Shown here piece after piece: positions 1 to 6,048 of a stretch of DNA of 6,192 nt (its first letter is position 1; each line of letters opens with the position of its first letter). The DNA comes from Acidobacteriota bacterium. Its GTDB lineage: Bacteria; Acidobacteriota; UBA890. Location: positions 1 to 6,192 of the forward strand of contig JAUWTE010000202.1 in the NCBI GenBank assembly GCA_030609765.1, read 5' to 3'. The notes below the pieces were generated by a model. That model was given only the letters and a program-made list of their open reading frames with translations. It ran no database searches and was not told where the DNA came from. The translations under genes were made by a program, and so were the position numbers.

Positions 1-95
1 CTCTCCCCGTCCTCGGCGGTATTCAGCACGACTATCGACGGGTGGCTTAGTCGCGAGCACTCGGCCATGAATCAGCCAAGATGCCCAACCGGGAC
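1..95 (+). repeat. Direct repeat, copy A (transposase 3' end plus flank)
   Basis: This segment is similar to 3725-3816 in the same orientation. The similarity runs past the stop codon into non-coding DNA: both copies share GCACTCGGCCATG, then CAGCCA, and end near CGGGAC. Conservation beyond the stop suggests the repeat includes the right-hand end of the insertion element and not just its gene. The unit fades after about base 95. Confidence 0.65.
3..50 (+). pseudogene. 3' end of an integrase-core transposase
   Basis: Only the last 15 codons and the TAG stop (48-50) lie in the window. The peptide reads LPVLGGIQHDYRRVA and matches the C-terminus of the transposase remnant that ends at 3774 (LPVLGGVQHDYRTVA) at 13 of 15 residues; by my count 39 of 48 bases agree. 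This tail (V-A-L-P-x-x-G-G-x-x-H-x-Y-x-x-x-A) is the usual end of long, stand-alone integrase-core (rve/DDE) transposases of about 340 residues. Whether the upstream part, outside the window, is intact cannot be told, so 'pseudogene' is a cautious label for a partial gene. Confidence 0.7.
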
Positions 96-553
96 CCTGA
101 TGTGCCCAGGCGATGGGATCGCTGCTCTGGTGCCCCAAACTGGGCAAAGGGGATAACACCGCACATGCATTGCCCTCGGCCTCCGAGCAGCCACGGGCCC
201 TGCCGATGACGAATCAAGCCGGCTGTCCCGGCATGGAACAGAGCTTTCGCGGACTGCGATGAGTGCAGTTCGGCGGACGGGCGAAAACGGGTCCAACCGA
301 CGTGGGAAACCTCGCTCTGTCCACCTGGGCAACGAGGGCGCAAGAACTTGGCGGTTCAGATTCTCCGCACCTACAGGTCCCACTGCAGAATGAACCACCT
401 GCGGCGATGATAGAAACCACCTCCCGACCTCGCACTGATCGATAGCAGGCCAACGAGGCGCTTCTCTGGAAGGGGCAAACCTCGGTTAGCTGTGCTTGGG
501 CGCTGCATTCAAGAGAAGCGAAGGTGATGGCTATGACTGAGAGGAGGAAAGCC
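51..553. other. Gene-poor stretch of about 500 bases
   Basis: No open frame here has protein-like composition, a credible start or a ribosome binding site. The first 45 bases are the flank of repeat copy A, and a tRNA-like remnant lies at 301-341 on the minus strand. A 9-base inverted repeat (459-467 with 512-520) flanks a 44-base loop just upstream of the next gene; a match of that size could arise by chance. No convincing sigma-70 promoter was found before the gene at 554. Confidence 0.6.
301..341 (-). other. tRNA-like 5'-half remnant
   Basis: Read on the minus strand from 341, the sequence runs GCGCCCTCGTTGCCCAGGTG and then GACAGAGCGAGG. This resembles the acceptor 5' strand, D-stem, D-loop (AGGTGGACA) and GAGC return strand of bacterial tRNAs of the tRNA-Arg type. 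One minus-strand frame reads ALVAQVDRA, a familiar by-product of translating such tRNAs. After the D-arm the likeness fades: there is no proper anticodon stem, no GGTTCRA T-arm and no GAGGGC strand to close the acceptor stem before about 265. It is therefore not a working tRNA. It may be a relic of an insertion or recombination at a tRNA gene, or chance. Confidence 0.35.
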
Positions 554-1806
554 ATGGGCTATTTGATCTTGATCTCGAGCATAATCCTCATCCTCGCCAC
601 ATCAACACCAGCGGACTGTGCCGAGCAGAGGGTCTATGTATCTCTGGTCTATGTACCTCCAGGCAGCTTCATCATGGGCGACGGGGCGGCCTCCTGCGGG
701 TGGCAGCAACACGAGGCAACCCTGACGCGGGGTTTCTATCTGGGTCAGCACGAGGTGAGAAACCAGGAGTACGTGGATGCGCTCCAGTGGGCGTATGACA
801 ATGGATACGTGACAGCCACCTCCTACATAGTGCGGGACAACTTGGACGGGAGCACCCAGCGACTTCCGGATCTGAACCACGTCTGCAGCGAAATTCAAAT
901 CGACCCGGAAGGTGGGGGAACCTTCTACCTACCGGCATCTCCGTCGCCGGCCGCTCAGAGTGCCTATCCCCACGGTTACGATCCGTCGAACCACCCGGTC
1001 AAGATGGTGACCTGGTTCGGGACAGTACGCTTCTGCGACTGGCTGAGTCTGCAGTATGGCCGGTCGCGGGCCTACGAGCACAGCGGCGACTGGGCGTGCA
1101 GTGGAGGAGATCCGTACGGAAGTGAGGACTTCCGTTTGCCGACAGACGCGGAGTGGGAACACGCAGCGCAGTTCCCTGTGAAAGACTTTTCCCCTGGGGG
1201 GATGAGCCCCCGGATTGCAGCCGGGCGAACTTCAATCGCGAGTCCACCGGCCAGTGTGTCGGTTGGTCTGCCCCGGTGGGGAGTTATCCTGAAGGCAAAA
1301 GCTATCTGGGTCTCACGGACATGGCCGGAAACACTGACGAATGGTGCAATGACTGGTGGGTGTGTCATCTGGGAACGGATCCGGTGGAAGACCCAACTGG
1401 ACCAGAAAGCGGCACCGACGGCCTTCGTGTGTTTCGCGGCGGCGAATGGTGTTGGTCCACCGAGCCCTACGTGCGTTGCGCCAACCGATTCAACGATGCG
1501 TCTGGTCCCCCCGAAGCCTGTTTCTCCAACGTCGGCTTCCGTGTAGCCAGGACTGCTGCCGGGTCGGGTGTCGACACGGATCCCGTACGCGGTCGCACCC
1601 AGCTCTTCCTCGATGTGATCCAGCCCAACCCGTTCACGGCGGCAACGCGAATCACCTACACGGTACCAGGCACTGCTCCGACACTGCTCGCGGTCTACGA
1701 CACCGCCGGCCGGCGGGGTCCGTACCTCAGTGAACTCGGCTCAGCATGCGGGGACCCACAGCGCCCTCTACAATGAACCCACCGAGTCCGATAAGCAGAC
1801 CCCTCC
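554..1806 (+). pseudogene. Secreted SUMF1-fold protein with FlgD-like Ig tail, frameshifted and IS-truncated
   Basis: The start at 554 is chosen because AGGAGG (542-547) sits 6 bases upstream and a signal peptide follows (MGYLILISSIILILATS, likely cleaved after DCA). Frame 2 carries the SUMF1 / formylglycine-generating-enzyme landmarks: VPPGSFIMG, FYLGQHEVRNQEY, HPVKMVTW and RLPTDAEWEHAAQF (ending at 1174). The rest is in frame 1 (FPWGDE from 1189, LTDMAGNTDEW, VFRGGEW, GFRVART), so a base was lost or two gained between 1172 and 1188. A FlgD/T9SS-type Ig tail follows (QPNPFTAATRITYTV, AVYDTAGRR). Removing one G at 1715-1718 restores VRTSVNSAQHAGTHSALYNE, so a second frameshift is likely. Homology stops near TPPG, where the IS3 end begins. 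The FGE Cys-x4-Cys pair is absent (only Cys-x8-Cys after RGGEW), so it was probably a non-catalytic SUMF1-fold protein. About 415 residues can be reconstructed. Confidence 0.8.
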
Positions 1807-2130
1807 TGGTCCGCCCCCCGAATCTGATCCACAAGACACGCAACTTCTGGAGCCTTCTTCGGTCCGGTTCAAAGTATCCCCAAAGGCGGCATCCGACCGG
1901 AGTTTGGTTCTCCAACGCGCTGTGCGGCCGGTGGTTGTTACAATCCTCCCGCCAAGCCTCCAGCGTCCTGCGGGCATCCGACAACCCGATGAACTACTGT
2001 TGCGATAGACACTCTTGTCGGAGTCGGGCGTTGAAGGACTCCATGTGGGCATTGTCCGTCGGCTTACCCGGCCGTGCGAAGTCCAACTTCACGCCTTGCT
2101 GATATGTCCAGTGATCCATGGATGTGTGCG
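1807..2130 (-). mobile_element. Remnant of an IS3-family insertion sequence (3' part and right end)
   Basis: The piece reads leftward. It holds the C-terminal part of an orfB transposase, a short tail, and what looks like the terminal sequence, TGGTCCGCCCCCCGAATC on the plus strand from 1807. That resembles the TGGACCTGCCCCC-type ends seen in part of the IS3 family (recalled pattern, not searched). The boundary at 1807 also coincides with the point where the SUMF1/FlgD-Ig homology of the interrupted gene breaks off. The matching left end, orfA and about two thirds of orfB are missing; no inverse copy of the terminus is visible between 2131 and 2320. The right-hand limit near 2130 is where transposase likeness ends. 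Confidence 0.65.
1893..2127 (-). pseudogene. IS3-family transposase orfB, C-terminal fragment with amber codon
   Basis: Read from about 2125 on the minus strand, the peptide contains MDHWTYQQGVKLDF, then ARPGKPTDNAHMESFNARLR and QECLSQQ. After a stop codon at 1994-1996 it continues in the same frame with FIGLSDARRTLEAWRED and NNHRPHSALENQTPV. This is the end of the IS3/IS2-group integrase domain, including the third catalytic acid (the E of MESFN). The TAG replaces the tryptophan normally found in the Q-x-W-F motif here, a single TGG-to-TAG change. After QTPV the family-typical reading seems to shift frame (the neighbouring frame gives AAFGDTLNRTEE). The first two catalytic aspartates and the N-terminus are absent, so the protein cannot be active. 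Confidence 0.85.
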
Positions 2131-2184
2131 GCTGTAAACACTGGGCCACAACTACACTGATCGTTGAAGAGCCTGCCTCTCGAG

Positions 2185-2214
2185 TTGACGGCACGACGTC
2201 TTTCGAGTTATAGT
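2185..2214 (+). promoter_or_regulatory. Sigma-70-like promoter for the secreted lectin-fold gene
   Basis: TTGACG (2185-2190) and TATAGT (2209-2214) each match the consensus hexamers at 5 of 6 positions and are separated by 18 bases. Transcription would start near 2221, giving a leader of about 100 bases before the ATG at 2321. It lies just right of the IS3 remnant, so the gene does not depend on reading from the decayed gene upstream. No operator-like repeat overlaps it. Confidence 0.55.
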
Positions 2215-2320
2215 AGCCTTTGATGACGAGATTGCCCTCCGGCCGACCTCGCACAAGGTTCACTATGAATTGCAGTGCTGGGGGGAACATCCAAGCTTCA
2301 TCACCAAAAGGAGCCGCGTC

Positions 2321-3043
2321 ATGAGAATCTTGCTAGTGATCCTCGGCATCTGCGCGCTTGTGGGCACCGCCGTGGCGGAGAAGCCGCCCCAGGACCCGGT
2401 CCAGTACGATCGCGTTGAGTGCAATTTTGAAAGCATCTACGGTGTTAACAACTGGGGCGAGGAACCCGGCCCTGGCACCCCCAACGCCTGCGATCCTGGT
2501 GGCGGTTTGCCCGTCTGGGAGTGGGGCATTCCCGTCGGCATCCCGGCTCCGCCGGCTCCGTTCGGTCCGAACGTCTGGGGCACGGTCCTCGGCGGCGACT
2601 ACCTGAACGACGCGGGTGAGGGGTTTCTCAGCCAACCGTTCCTCGTCACCGTCGGCGTGAACGAGCTGGCTGAGCTGGTCCACTACTTCGACATCGAGAC
2701 CAACTACGACGGCTGCAACATCGTGGTCGTCGAGGAGGGTGGCGAAGAGACCATCCTGATACCGATCGGCGGCTACCCGGCGACGATCTCCACCAGCACG
2801 GGCTTCTACGCGTGGTGCGTGGACATGGAAGAAGGCTGGACGGACCACGTCGCAGCCTGGACGACAGACTGCGCCGACCTGACCCCCTGGGACGGTCAGA
2901 CGATCCAGCTCCGGGCCGACTTCGGCAGCGACAACTCGGTGACCTATCCGGGCTGGTACATCGCGGGCTACACGGTCGGCTCGGCCGAGGCGACTCCCGT
3001 CGATGAGTCGACGTGGGGTGAGATCAAGGACGTCTTCAAGTAG
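2321..3043 (+). CDS. Secreted protein with MAM / immune-inhibitor-A-like lectin-fold domain
   Basis: The ATG at 2321 follows AAAAGGAG (2306-2313) at 7 bases; the open frame extends upstream to 2270, but only this start gives a signal peptide. The protein has 240 residues. Residues 1-19 are a classical signal peptide (MRILLVILGICALVGTAVA, then EK). The mature part is acidic and rich in Gly, Trp and Tyr, and reads like one jelly-roll lectin domain of the type fused to M6 (immune inhibitor A) peptidases and called choice-of-anchor J/MAM. Landmarks are FESIYG and NNWG (36-46), NVWGTVLGGDY (84-94), FLSQPF (102-107), HYFDIETNYDGCNIVV (121-136) and LRADFGSDNSVTYPGWYIAGY (197-217). It has five cysteines after the signal peptide and no peptidase, membrane or sorting domain. 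The tail ends TWGEIKDVFK. A role in surface or polymer binding is inferred; the substrate is unknown. It has its own promoter and a hairpin behind it. Confidence 0.88.
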   Translation: MRILLVILGICALVGTAVAEKPPQDPVQYDRVECNFESIYGVNNWGEEPGPGTPNACDPGGGLPVWEWGIPVGIPAPPAPFGPNVWGTVLGGDYLNDAGEGFLSQPFLVTVGVNELAELVHYFDIETNYDGCNIVVVEEGGEETILIPIGGYPATISTSTGFYAWCVDMEEGWTDHVAAWTTDCADLTPWDGQTIQLRADFGSDNSVTYPGWYIAGYTVGSAEATPVDESTWGEIKDVFK

Positions 3044-3083
3044 CAGCCTGACAAGAGCGCAGTACATAGGCTCTTTGCTATGA

Positions 3084-3120
3084 AAGCCCGGGGGCGCGCA
3101 AGCGGTCCCGGGCTTCTTCC
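3084..3120 (+). terminator. Probable rho-independent terminator after the lectin-fold gene
   Basis: A perfect 9-base stem, AAGCCCGGG (3084-3092) with CCCGGGCTT (3107-3115), encloses a 14-base loop. It begins 41 bases after the stop codon at 3043. The following tract (CTTCC) is short in T, so termination may be only moderate. Confidence 0.55.
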
Positions 3121-3302
3121 GCTTGTGGCAGTCGAGCCGAGCGATGCCTGCGTCGCTTTCGCAAACAAGCCGGAACAGCATCGGGTACTCTGCACGGGAT
3201 CTGGGCGAGTGCGGGGCCAACGGTCGCCACCACCCGTGGTCCGCGAAAAGGGCGTGACTCCCTGCAATCACGCAAGTCTCCCACCATGACATGATCTTAC
3301 TC
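3121..3302. other. Intergenic stretch, nothing recognised
   Basis: Between the terminator hairpin and the transposase remnant no gene, RNA or clear regulatory site could be supported. Open frames that cross it on the minus strand continue antisense over the lectin-fold gene and look like shadows. Confidence 0.5.
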
Positions 3303-3774
3303 ATGATGCGTACACTACGATCTGCGCTGCTCGCTCTCGTGGGCGCCGCGCTGATGCCGCGGGCAACCCTGGCCTTGGAGAACGTTGCCCTGCGTTAGCA
3401 ACTCGCCATTCACACACGAACGCAATAACGAACTCGCCTGCGACCCGAGGACCGCCTCTTCTGGGTTGCCCTTCATCGGTTGTCGAGGGCTCCCTATTCC
3501 GTACGGTGCACCCAACGCTGCCCCGCACGTCGAGCGGTTCAATCGGACTCTACCCGAGGACGCCTTGAACCACTTCATCTTCCTCAGTGTCGATCACATC
3601 CGCCGTGTTGCCGCCGAGTACATTCACTATCACATTGGTGGGCGTCCATCGCAGGCCATCCATGGGATCCCAGACCCGTACCCGGAACTCCGACAATCTC
3701 CGCCGCCCGCCGGAAAGCTGGTGGCGCTCCCAGTCCTCGGTGGCGTTCAGCACGACTATCGAACGGTGGCATGA
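3303..3774 (+). pseudogene. Integrase-core transposase, internally deleted, two nonsense codons
   Basis: From ATG 3303 the peptide begins MMRTLRSALLAL and continues ATLALENVALR; then come TAG (3396-3398), QLAIHTRTQ, TAA (3426-3428) and RTRLRPEDRLFWVALHRL, ending near 3482. This is the N-terminus of stand-alone integrase-core transposases (usual form LALENLALRQQLA, then RPRLRPEDRLFWVALRRLW). The first stop replaces the first Gln of RQQL (CAG to TAG). From about 3505 the frame changes and the C-terminus follows: APHVERFNRTLPEDALNHFI, then RRVAAEY, HGIPDPYPELRQ and KLVALPVLGGVQHDYRTVA. About 60 N-terminal and 87 C-terminal residues remain of the usual 340 or so, so roughly 200, with most of the DDE catalytic core, are gone. 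It is dead. Its end matches the fragment at 3-50. Confidence 0.85.
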
Positions 3775-3816
3775 GCCTGCACTCGGCCATGCACCAGCCA
3801 TGATGGGCAACGGGAC
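3725..3816 (+). repeat. Direct repeat, copy B (transposase 3' end plus flank)
   Basis: This is the counterpart of bases 1-95, in the same orientation, including about 40 bases after the stop codon (GCACTCGGCCATG shared). The copies differ by scattered substitutions and small gaps, so they are old or came from related elements, not from a recent duplication. Confidence 0.65.
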
Positions 3817-3915
3817 ACATGCGCACCCAATCATTGGAACCGACACAACCCTGCCCGGAACCGGACGATGAAGCGACCCCGCACGCCCGGCCGGGGCGAA
3901 CAAGTCGCGAACCGA

Positions 3916-5016
3916 TTACAGCACCCTGAACAGATAGCGATGGTGATGGGAGACCTCTCCCGGAGGCGTGTACAGCTCCGGCGGCGGGGATCCCGTCGCT
4001 TTCGAGAAGTGGGGATCCAGAGCCAGCGCCTCCTCCCGGAGACGGTTCATCTCATCCTGCTCATCCAGCCCGTACTTCACCTTCGCGAGCATCTCGATGG
4101 CGTAGGCTTTCATCGGCGCTGGAGGATCGGATTCCAGGTATCTCTGGATTGCCACCTCGGCGGCCAACAGGCTCGTGTTCGCCTTCTCTTTGTCGTCGGA
4201 TCGCATGGCGCCCATGGCCGCGAAGAGGTGGAATCTCCCCAGATCCAGGAAGAGCGTCGCGCAGCTCGGATCCATGCGGCACGCTTCGTCGAAGCACTTC
4301 ACGGCAGCGTCGATCTCGTCCTCATTCAGGTGGGATTTTCCCAGCTCCTCCAGAACCACGACGTTTTCCGGGTGGTTGTCACGCAGCAATTCCCAATCCG
4401 AGGTCTCGACTTCGTCCATGATCGCGCGCGCCTTCATGCCATAGATCTCATCCTTCTCCACCAAGACAGCCATGTACTCGGTCGCTCGTGCCGGATTCCC
4501 CCCCATCTCTTCAGGGATGGCCCCATAGAGCTCGACGAGATAGAGCCTCGCTGCGTGGAACTCCGGATCGATCTCCAGCGCGGCTTCGAATGCGGCGCAA
4601 GTCTCCGCGACCTTCTCCTTCAGGTCCGGTTCGCTTCTCTGCATGGCCATGTAGGCTGGGAAGGCCTTGATGTGGCCCGCGAGGATGCGATAGGTCACGT
4701 TGTCAGGATCCTTCTCGACCGCCTGATCGATCAAGCTGTCCGCGCTGGCTATCGTCTCGGGTAGCTTCCTCGGATTCCCCAGCGCCATGTGAACTGTGGT
4801 TCTGGCAAGCTCGTAGTAGCTGGCGGCGTGATCGGGATTCTCCGCAATCGACTTCTCGAGGAGCAGCTTGGCCTCGTCAGGCTGCCCCTTCATCCGCAGC
4901 GCGTAGGCCTGCGCGACGACATTGTCCGATTCCGAGTTCGAGTTCGTGCCACATCCCAGCGAGATCACTGCTAGAAGACATGCGGCGGCGATAGCAGGTA
5001 GATTCTGCCTAGTCAT
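3916..5016 (-). CDS. TPR-repeat lipoprotein
   Basis: The start is the ATG at 5016, because AAGGAGG (5031-5025) lies 8 bases upstream; the GTG at 5025 overlaps that site and is unlikely. The product has 366 residues. Residues 1-21 are a lipoprotein signal ending in ISLGC (Cys22; Ser at -3 is slightly unusual for a lipobox), followed by a Ser/Asn-rich linker. The rest is helical with several tetratricopeptide repeats: QAYALRMKGQPDEAKLLLEK with NPDHAASYYELA, SADSLIDQAVEKDPDN, CAAFEAALEIDPEFHAARLY, and LEELGKSHLNEDEIDAAVKC with MDPSCATLFLDLGRF. The segment IPEEMGGNPARA recalls a GGS/GGN motif found in other bacterial TPR lipoproteins. TPRs serve as protein-binding scaffolds; no catalytic domain is present. 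It is the last gene of the regulator-membrane protein operon, 27 bases after its neighbour, so it probably works with that protein at the envelope. Partner and role are unknown. No clear terminator follows. Confidence 0.85.
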   Translation of the reverse strand: MTRQNLPAIAAACLLAVISLGCGTNSNSESDNVVAQAYALRMKGQPDEAKLLLEKSIAENPDHAASYYELARTTVHMALGNPRKLPETIASADSLIDQAVEKDPDNVTYRILAGHIKAFPAYMAMQRSEPDLKEKVAETCAAFEAALEIDPEFHAARLYLVELYGAIPEEMGGNPARATEYMAVLVEKDEIYGMKARAIMDEVETSDWELLRDNHPENVVVLEELGKSHLNEDEIDAAVKCFDEACRMDPSCATLFLDLGRFHLFAAMGAMRSDDKEKANTSLLAAEVAIQRYLESDPPAPMKAYAIEMLAKVKYGLDEQDEMNRLREEALALDPHFSKATGSPPPELYTPPGEVSHHHRYLFRVL

Positions 5017-5043
5017 GACGGTCACCTCCTTGGGTCGAGATCT

Positions 5044-5778
5044 TTATGGGCTGTCCTGTTCACCGTCCGCCTCGCCGCGGGCAGCCTTGCTCAGCAAGGC
5101 GATGCCGCTCGCCAGCAGCGGACCTACGAAGAGAATGATCACCACGGGCGGTCCCTTCGCAAAGGGGTTCTCGTAGAGGATCCTGTACCAACCGAAGAAG
5201 TAGACGAAGAACGCGGAGGCCGCAAGCAGCAGCACGCCCGCAATACGTGGCCACCGGCGGGAAACGTAGGCCAGGCCGAAGAACGGCACCGCAAGGAGTG
5301 ATTGCATGATGAGCGCTGTGGGTCCCGCCTCGATGTTGCCGATGACATTGAACAGGAGCCAGACGGAGCCGAAGATGATCAGGATCCGGGACGCGGTCTT
5401 TCGCGGCCCCCAGTAGCTGAGGAATGAGCTGAGCAGCCAAGTGAACCAGAGGACCACGAGGATCAGGGTCGATACGGGCGCCTCTTCTGCGATGACGCGC
5501 TCCCCTGAACGCATATACGCCACGATCAGGAAGGTGATGAACCCACCGACCAGGTAGGCGTGATACCCCGCGCGACGGGCGGCGCGGCGTTCGAACTCGT
5601 CCTTGTCCTTCAGCCAGCCGAGTTCGCGCAGGATGCCGGGCCCAAACGTTCCCACCGCTACCAGCGCGAGGAAACCCCAGCTGACGCCCGTGAGCAGGAA
5701 ACCAAGGACGACCACCCCGCTGGCGATCAGCGTCGCGGGCGCGGGACGCCATCGGACTCGGGCAAATGGGTTAGCCAT
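5044..5778 (-). CDS. Polytopic membrane protein, about 8 helices, function unknown
   Basis: This 244-residue protein is almost entirely hydrophobic helices, at about residues 13-31, 33-50, 70-89, 101-121, 131-148, 154-172, 178-197 and 210-229. A charged loop at 52-69 (RELGWLKDKDEFERRAARRA) separates helices 2 and 3. This DEFERR-type loop followed by a helix is reminiscent of uncharacterised membrane proteins that are often paired with small Xre regulators; that is resemblance only. The motif NPFA plus a basic residue occurs twice, at residues 3-7 (before helix 1) and 204-208 (before the last helix). The ATG overlaps the end of the regulator gene by 8 bases (ATGGCTAA), with GGGGAG just upstream, so the two are probably translationally coupled. 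No transporter or enzyme signature was recognised. A sensor, a target of the regulator's response or an immunity-like role are all possible. Confidence 0.85.
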   Translation of the reverse strand: MANPFARVRWRPAPATLIASGVVVLGFLLTGVSWGFLALVAVGTFGPGILRELGWLKDKDEFERRAARRAGYHAYLVGGFITFLIVAYMRSGERVIAEEAPVSTLILVVLWFTWLLSSFLSYWGPRKTASRILIIFGSVWLLFNVIGNIEAGPTALIMQSLLAVPFFGLAYVSRRWPRIAGVLLLAASAFFVYFFGWYRILYENPFAKGPPVVIILFVGPLLASGIALLSKAARGEADGEQDSP

Positions 5779-6001
5779 CGTTCTCCCCTTTCGCCAGCTC
5801 GAAGAGCTCCTCCACGGTCGCTCCGAACACGCCCGCCAGGCGAAGCGCCAGCCCGACCGACGGGTTGTAGTTGCCCTTCTCGATCGAGAGGAGCGTCTGA
5901 CGGGTGACGCCCACCAGGTCGGCCAGCTCCTGCTGGGTCATCCTTTCGGTCAGCAGCCGGTGGCGCCTCAGGTGGTTGTGAATATCGTGCCGCAGCTTCA
6001 T
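5771..6001 (-). CDS. Small Xre-family HTH transcriptional regulator
   Basis: The 76-residue protein is a single Cro/CI-type helix-turn-helix domain. The core at residues 21-42 (MTQQELADLVGVTRQTLLSI, then EK) has the QxELA first helix, the GV turn and the TRQTLLSIEKG recognition helix typical of the short YgzD/YozG-like group. GNYNPSVGLALRLAGVFGATVEELF completes the fold. The length is normal for the group and there is no sensor domain. The ATG at 6001 is the only good start. No Shine-Dalgarno precedes it, and the likely promoter ends 7-9 bases upstream, so the mRNA may be leaderless. It is the first gene of a three-gene leftward operon. An inverted repeat over its own promoter suggests autoregulation. 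Confidence 0.92.
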   Translation of the reverse strand: MKLRHDIHNHLRRHRLLTERMTQQELADLVGVTRQTLLSIEKGNYNPSVGLALRLAGVFGATVEELFELAKGENDG

Positions 6002-6007
6002 GGGGTC

Positions 6008-6048
6008 AATGTATAGTTTGCTTTACTTATTGTCAAGTTTATTTGACA
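6008..6048 (-). promoter_or_regulatory. Promoter of the regulator operon with palindromic operator
   Basis: On the minus strand a perfect TTGACA (6036-6031) is followed either by TATACA (6015-6010, spacing 15) or by TACATT (6013-6008, spacing 17); both match the -10 consensus at 4 of 6. Transcription would begin within a few bases of the ATG at 6001. TGTCAA (6031-6036), a 6-base spacer and TTGACA (6043-6048) form a perfect inverted repeat covering the -35 box, which is the expected layout for a dimeric Xre repressor. A further TTGAC half-site lies at 6009-6005. Confidence 0.6.

Noticed and set aside
459..520. 9-base inverted repeat with a 44-base loop upstream of the SUMF1 gene
   Set aside because: An inverted repeat of that length and spacing is expected about once by chance in a window this size, and nothing else supports a structured leader.
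1730..2102. Plus-strand open frames across the IS3 remnant (92 and 118 residues)
   Set aside because: Only the first 25 or so codons of the frame at 1730 belong to the broken SUMF1/Ig gene; the rest is antisense to the transposase fragment.
2333..3304. 323-residue open frame on the minus strand
   Set aside because: It is antisense to the lectin-fold gene, has Arg/Val/Asp-rich shadow composition and no recognised domain. The plus-strand gene has a promoter, Shine-Dalgarno, signal peptide and family motifs.
3886..3895. CCCGGCCGGG palindrome downstream of the TPR lipoprotein gene
   Set aside because: It has no loop and no T-tract on the minus strand, so it is not a terminator.
3868..4764. 298-residue open frame on the plus strand
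   Set aside because: It is antisense to the TPR lipoprotein, rich in Arg, His and Leu as expected for a mirror frame, without a ribosome binding site or domain.
5060..5752. 230-residue open frame on the minus strand inside the membrane-protein gene
   Set aside because: It is a +1 shadow rich in Arg and Pro; the overlapping frame has clear transmembrane helices and a coupled start.
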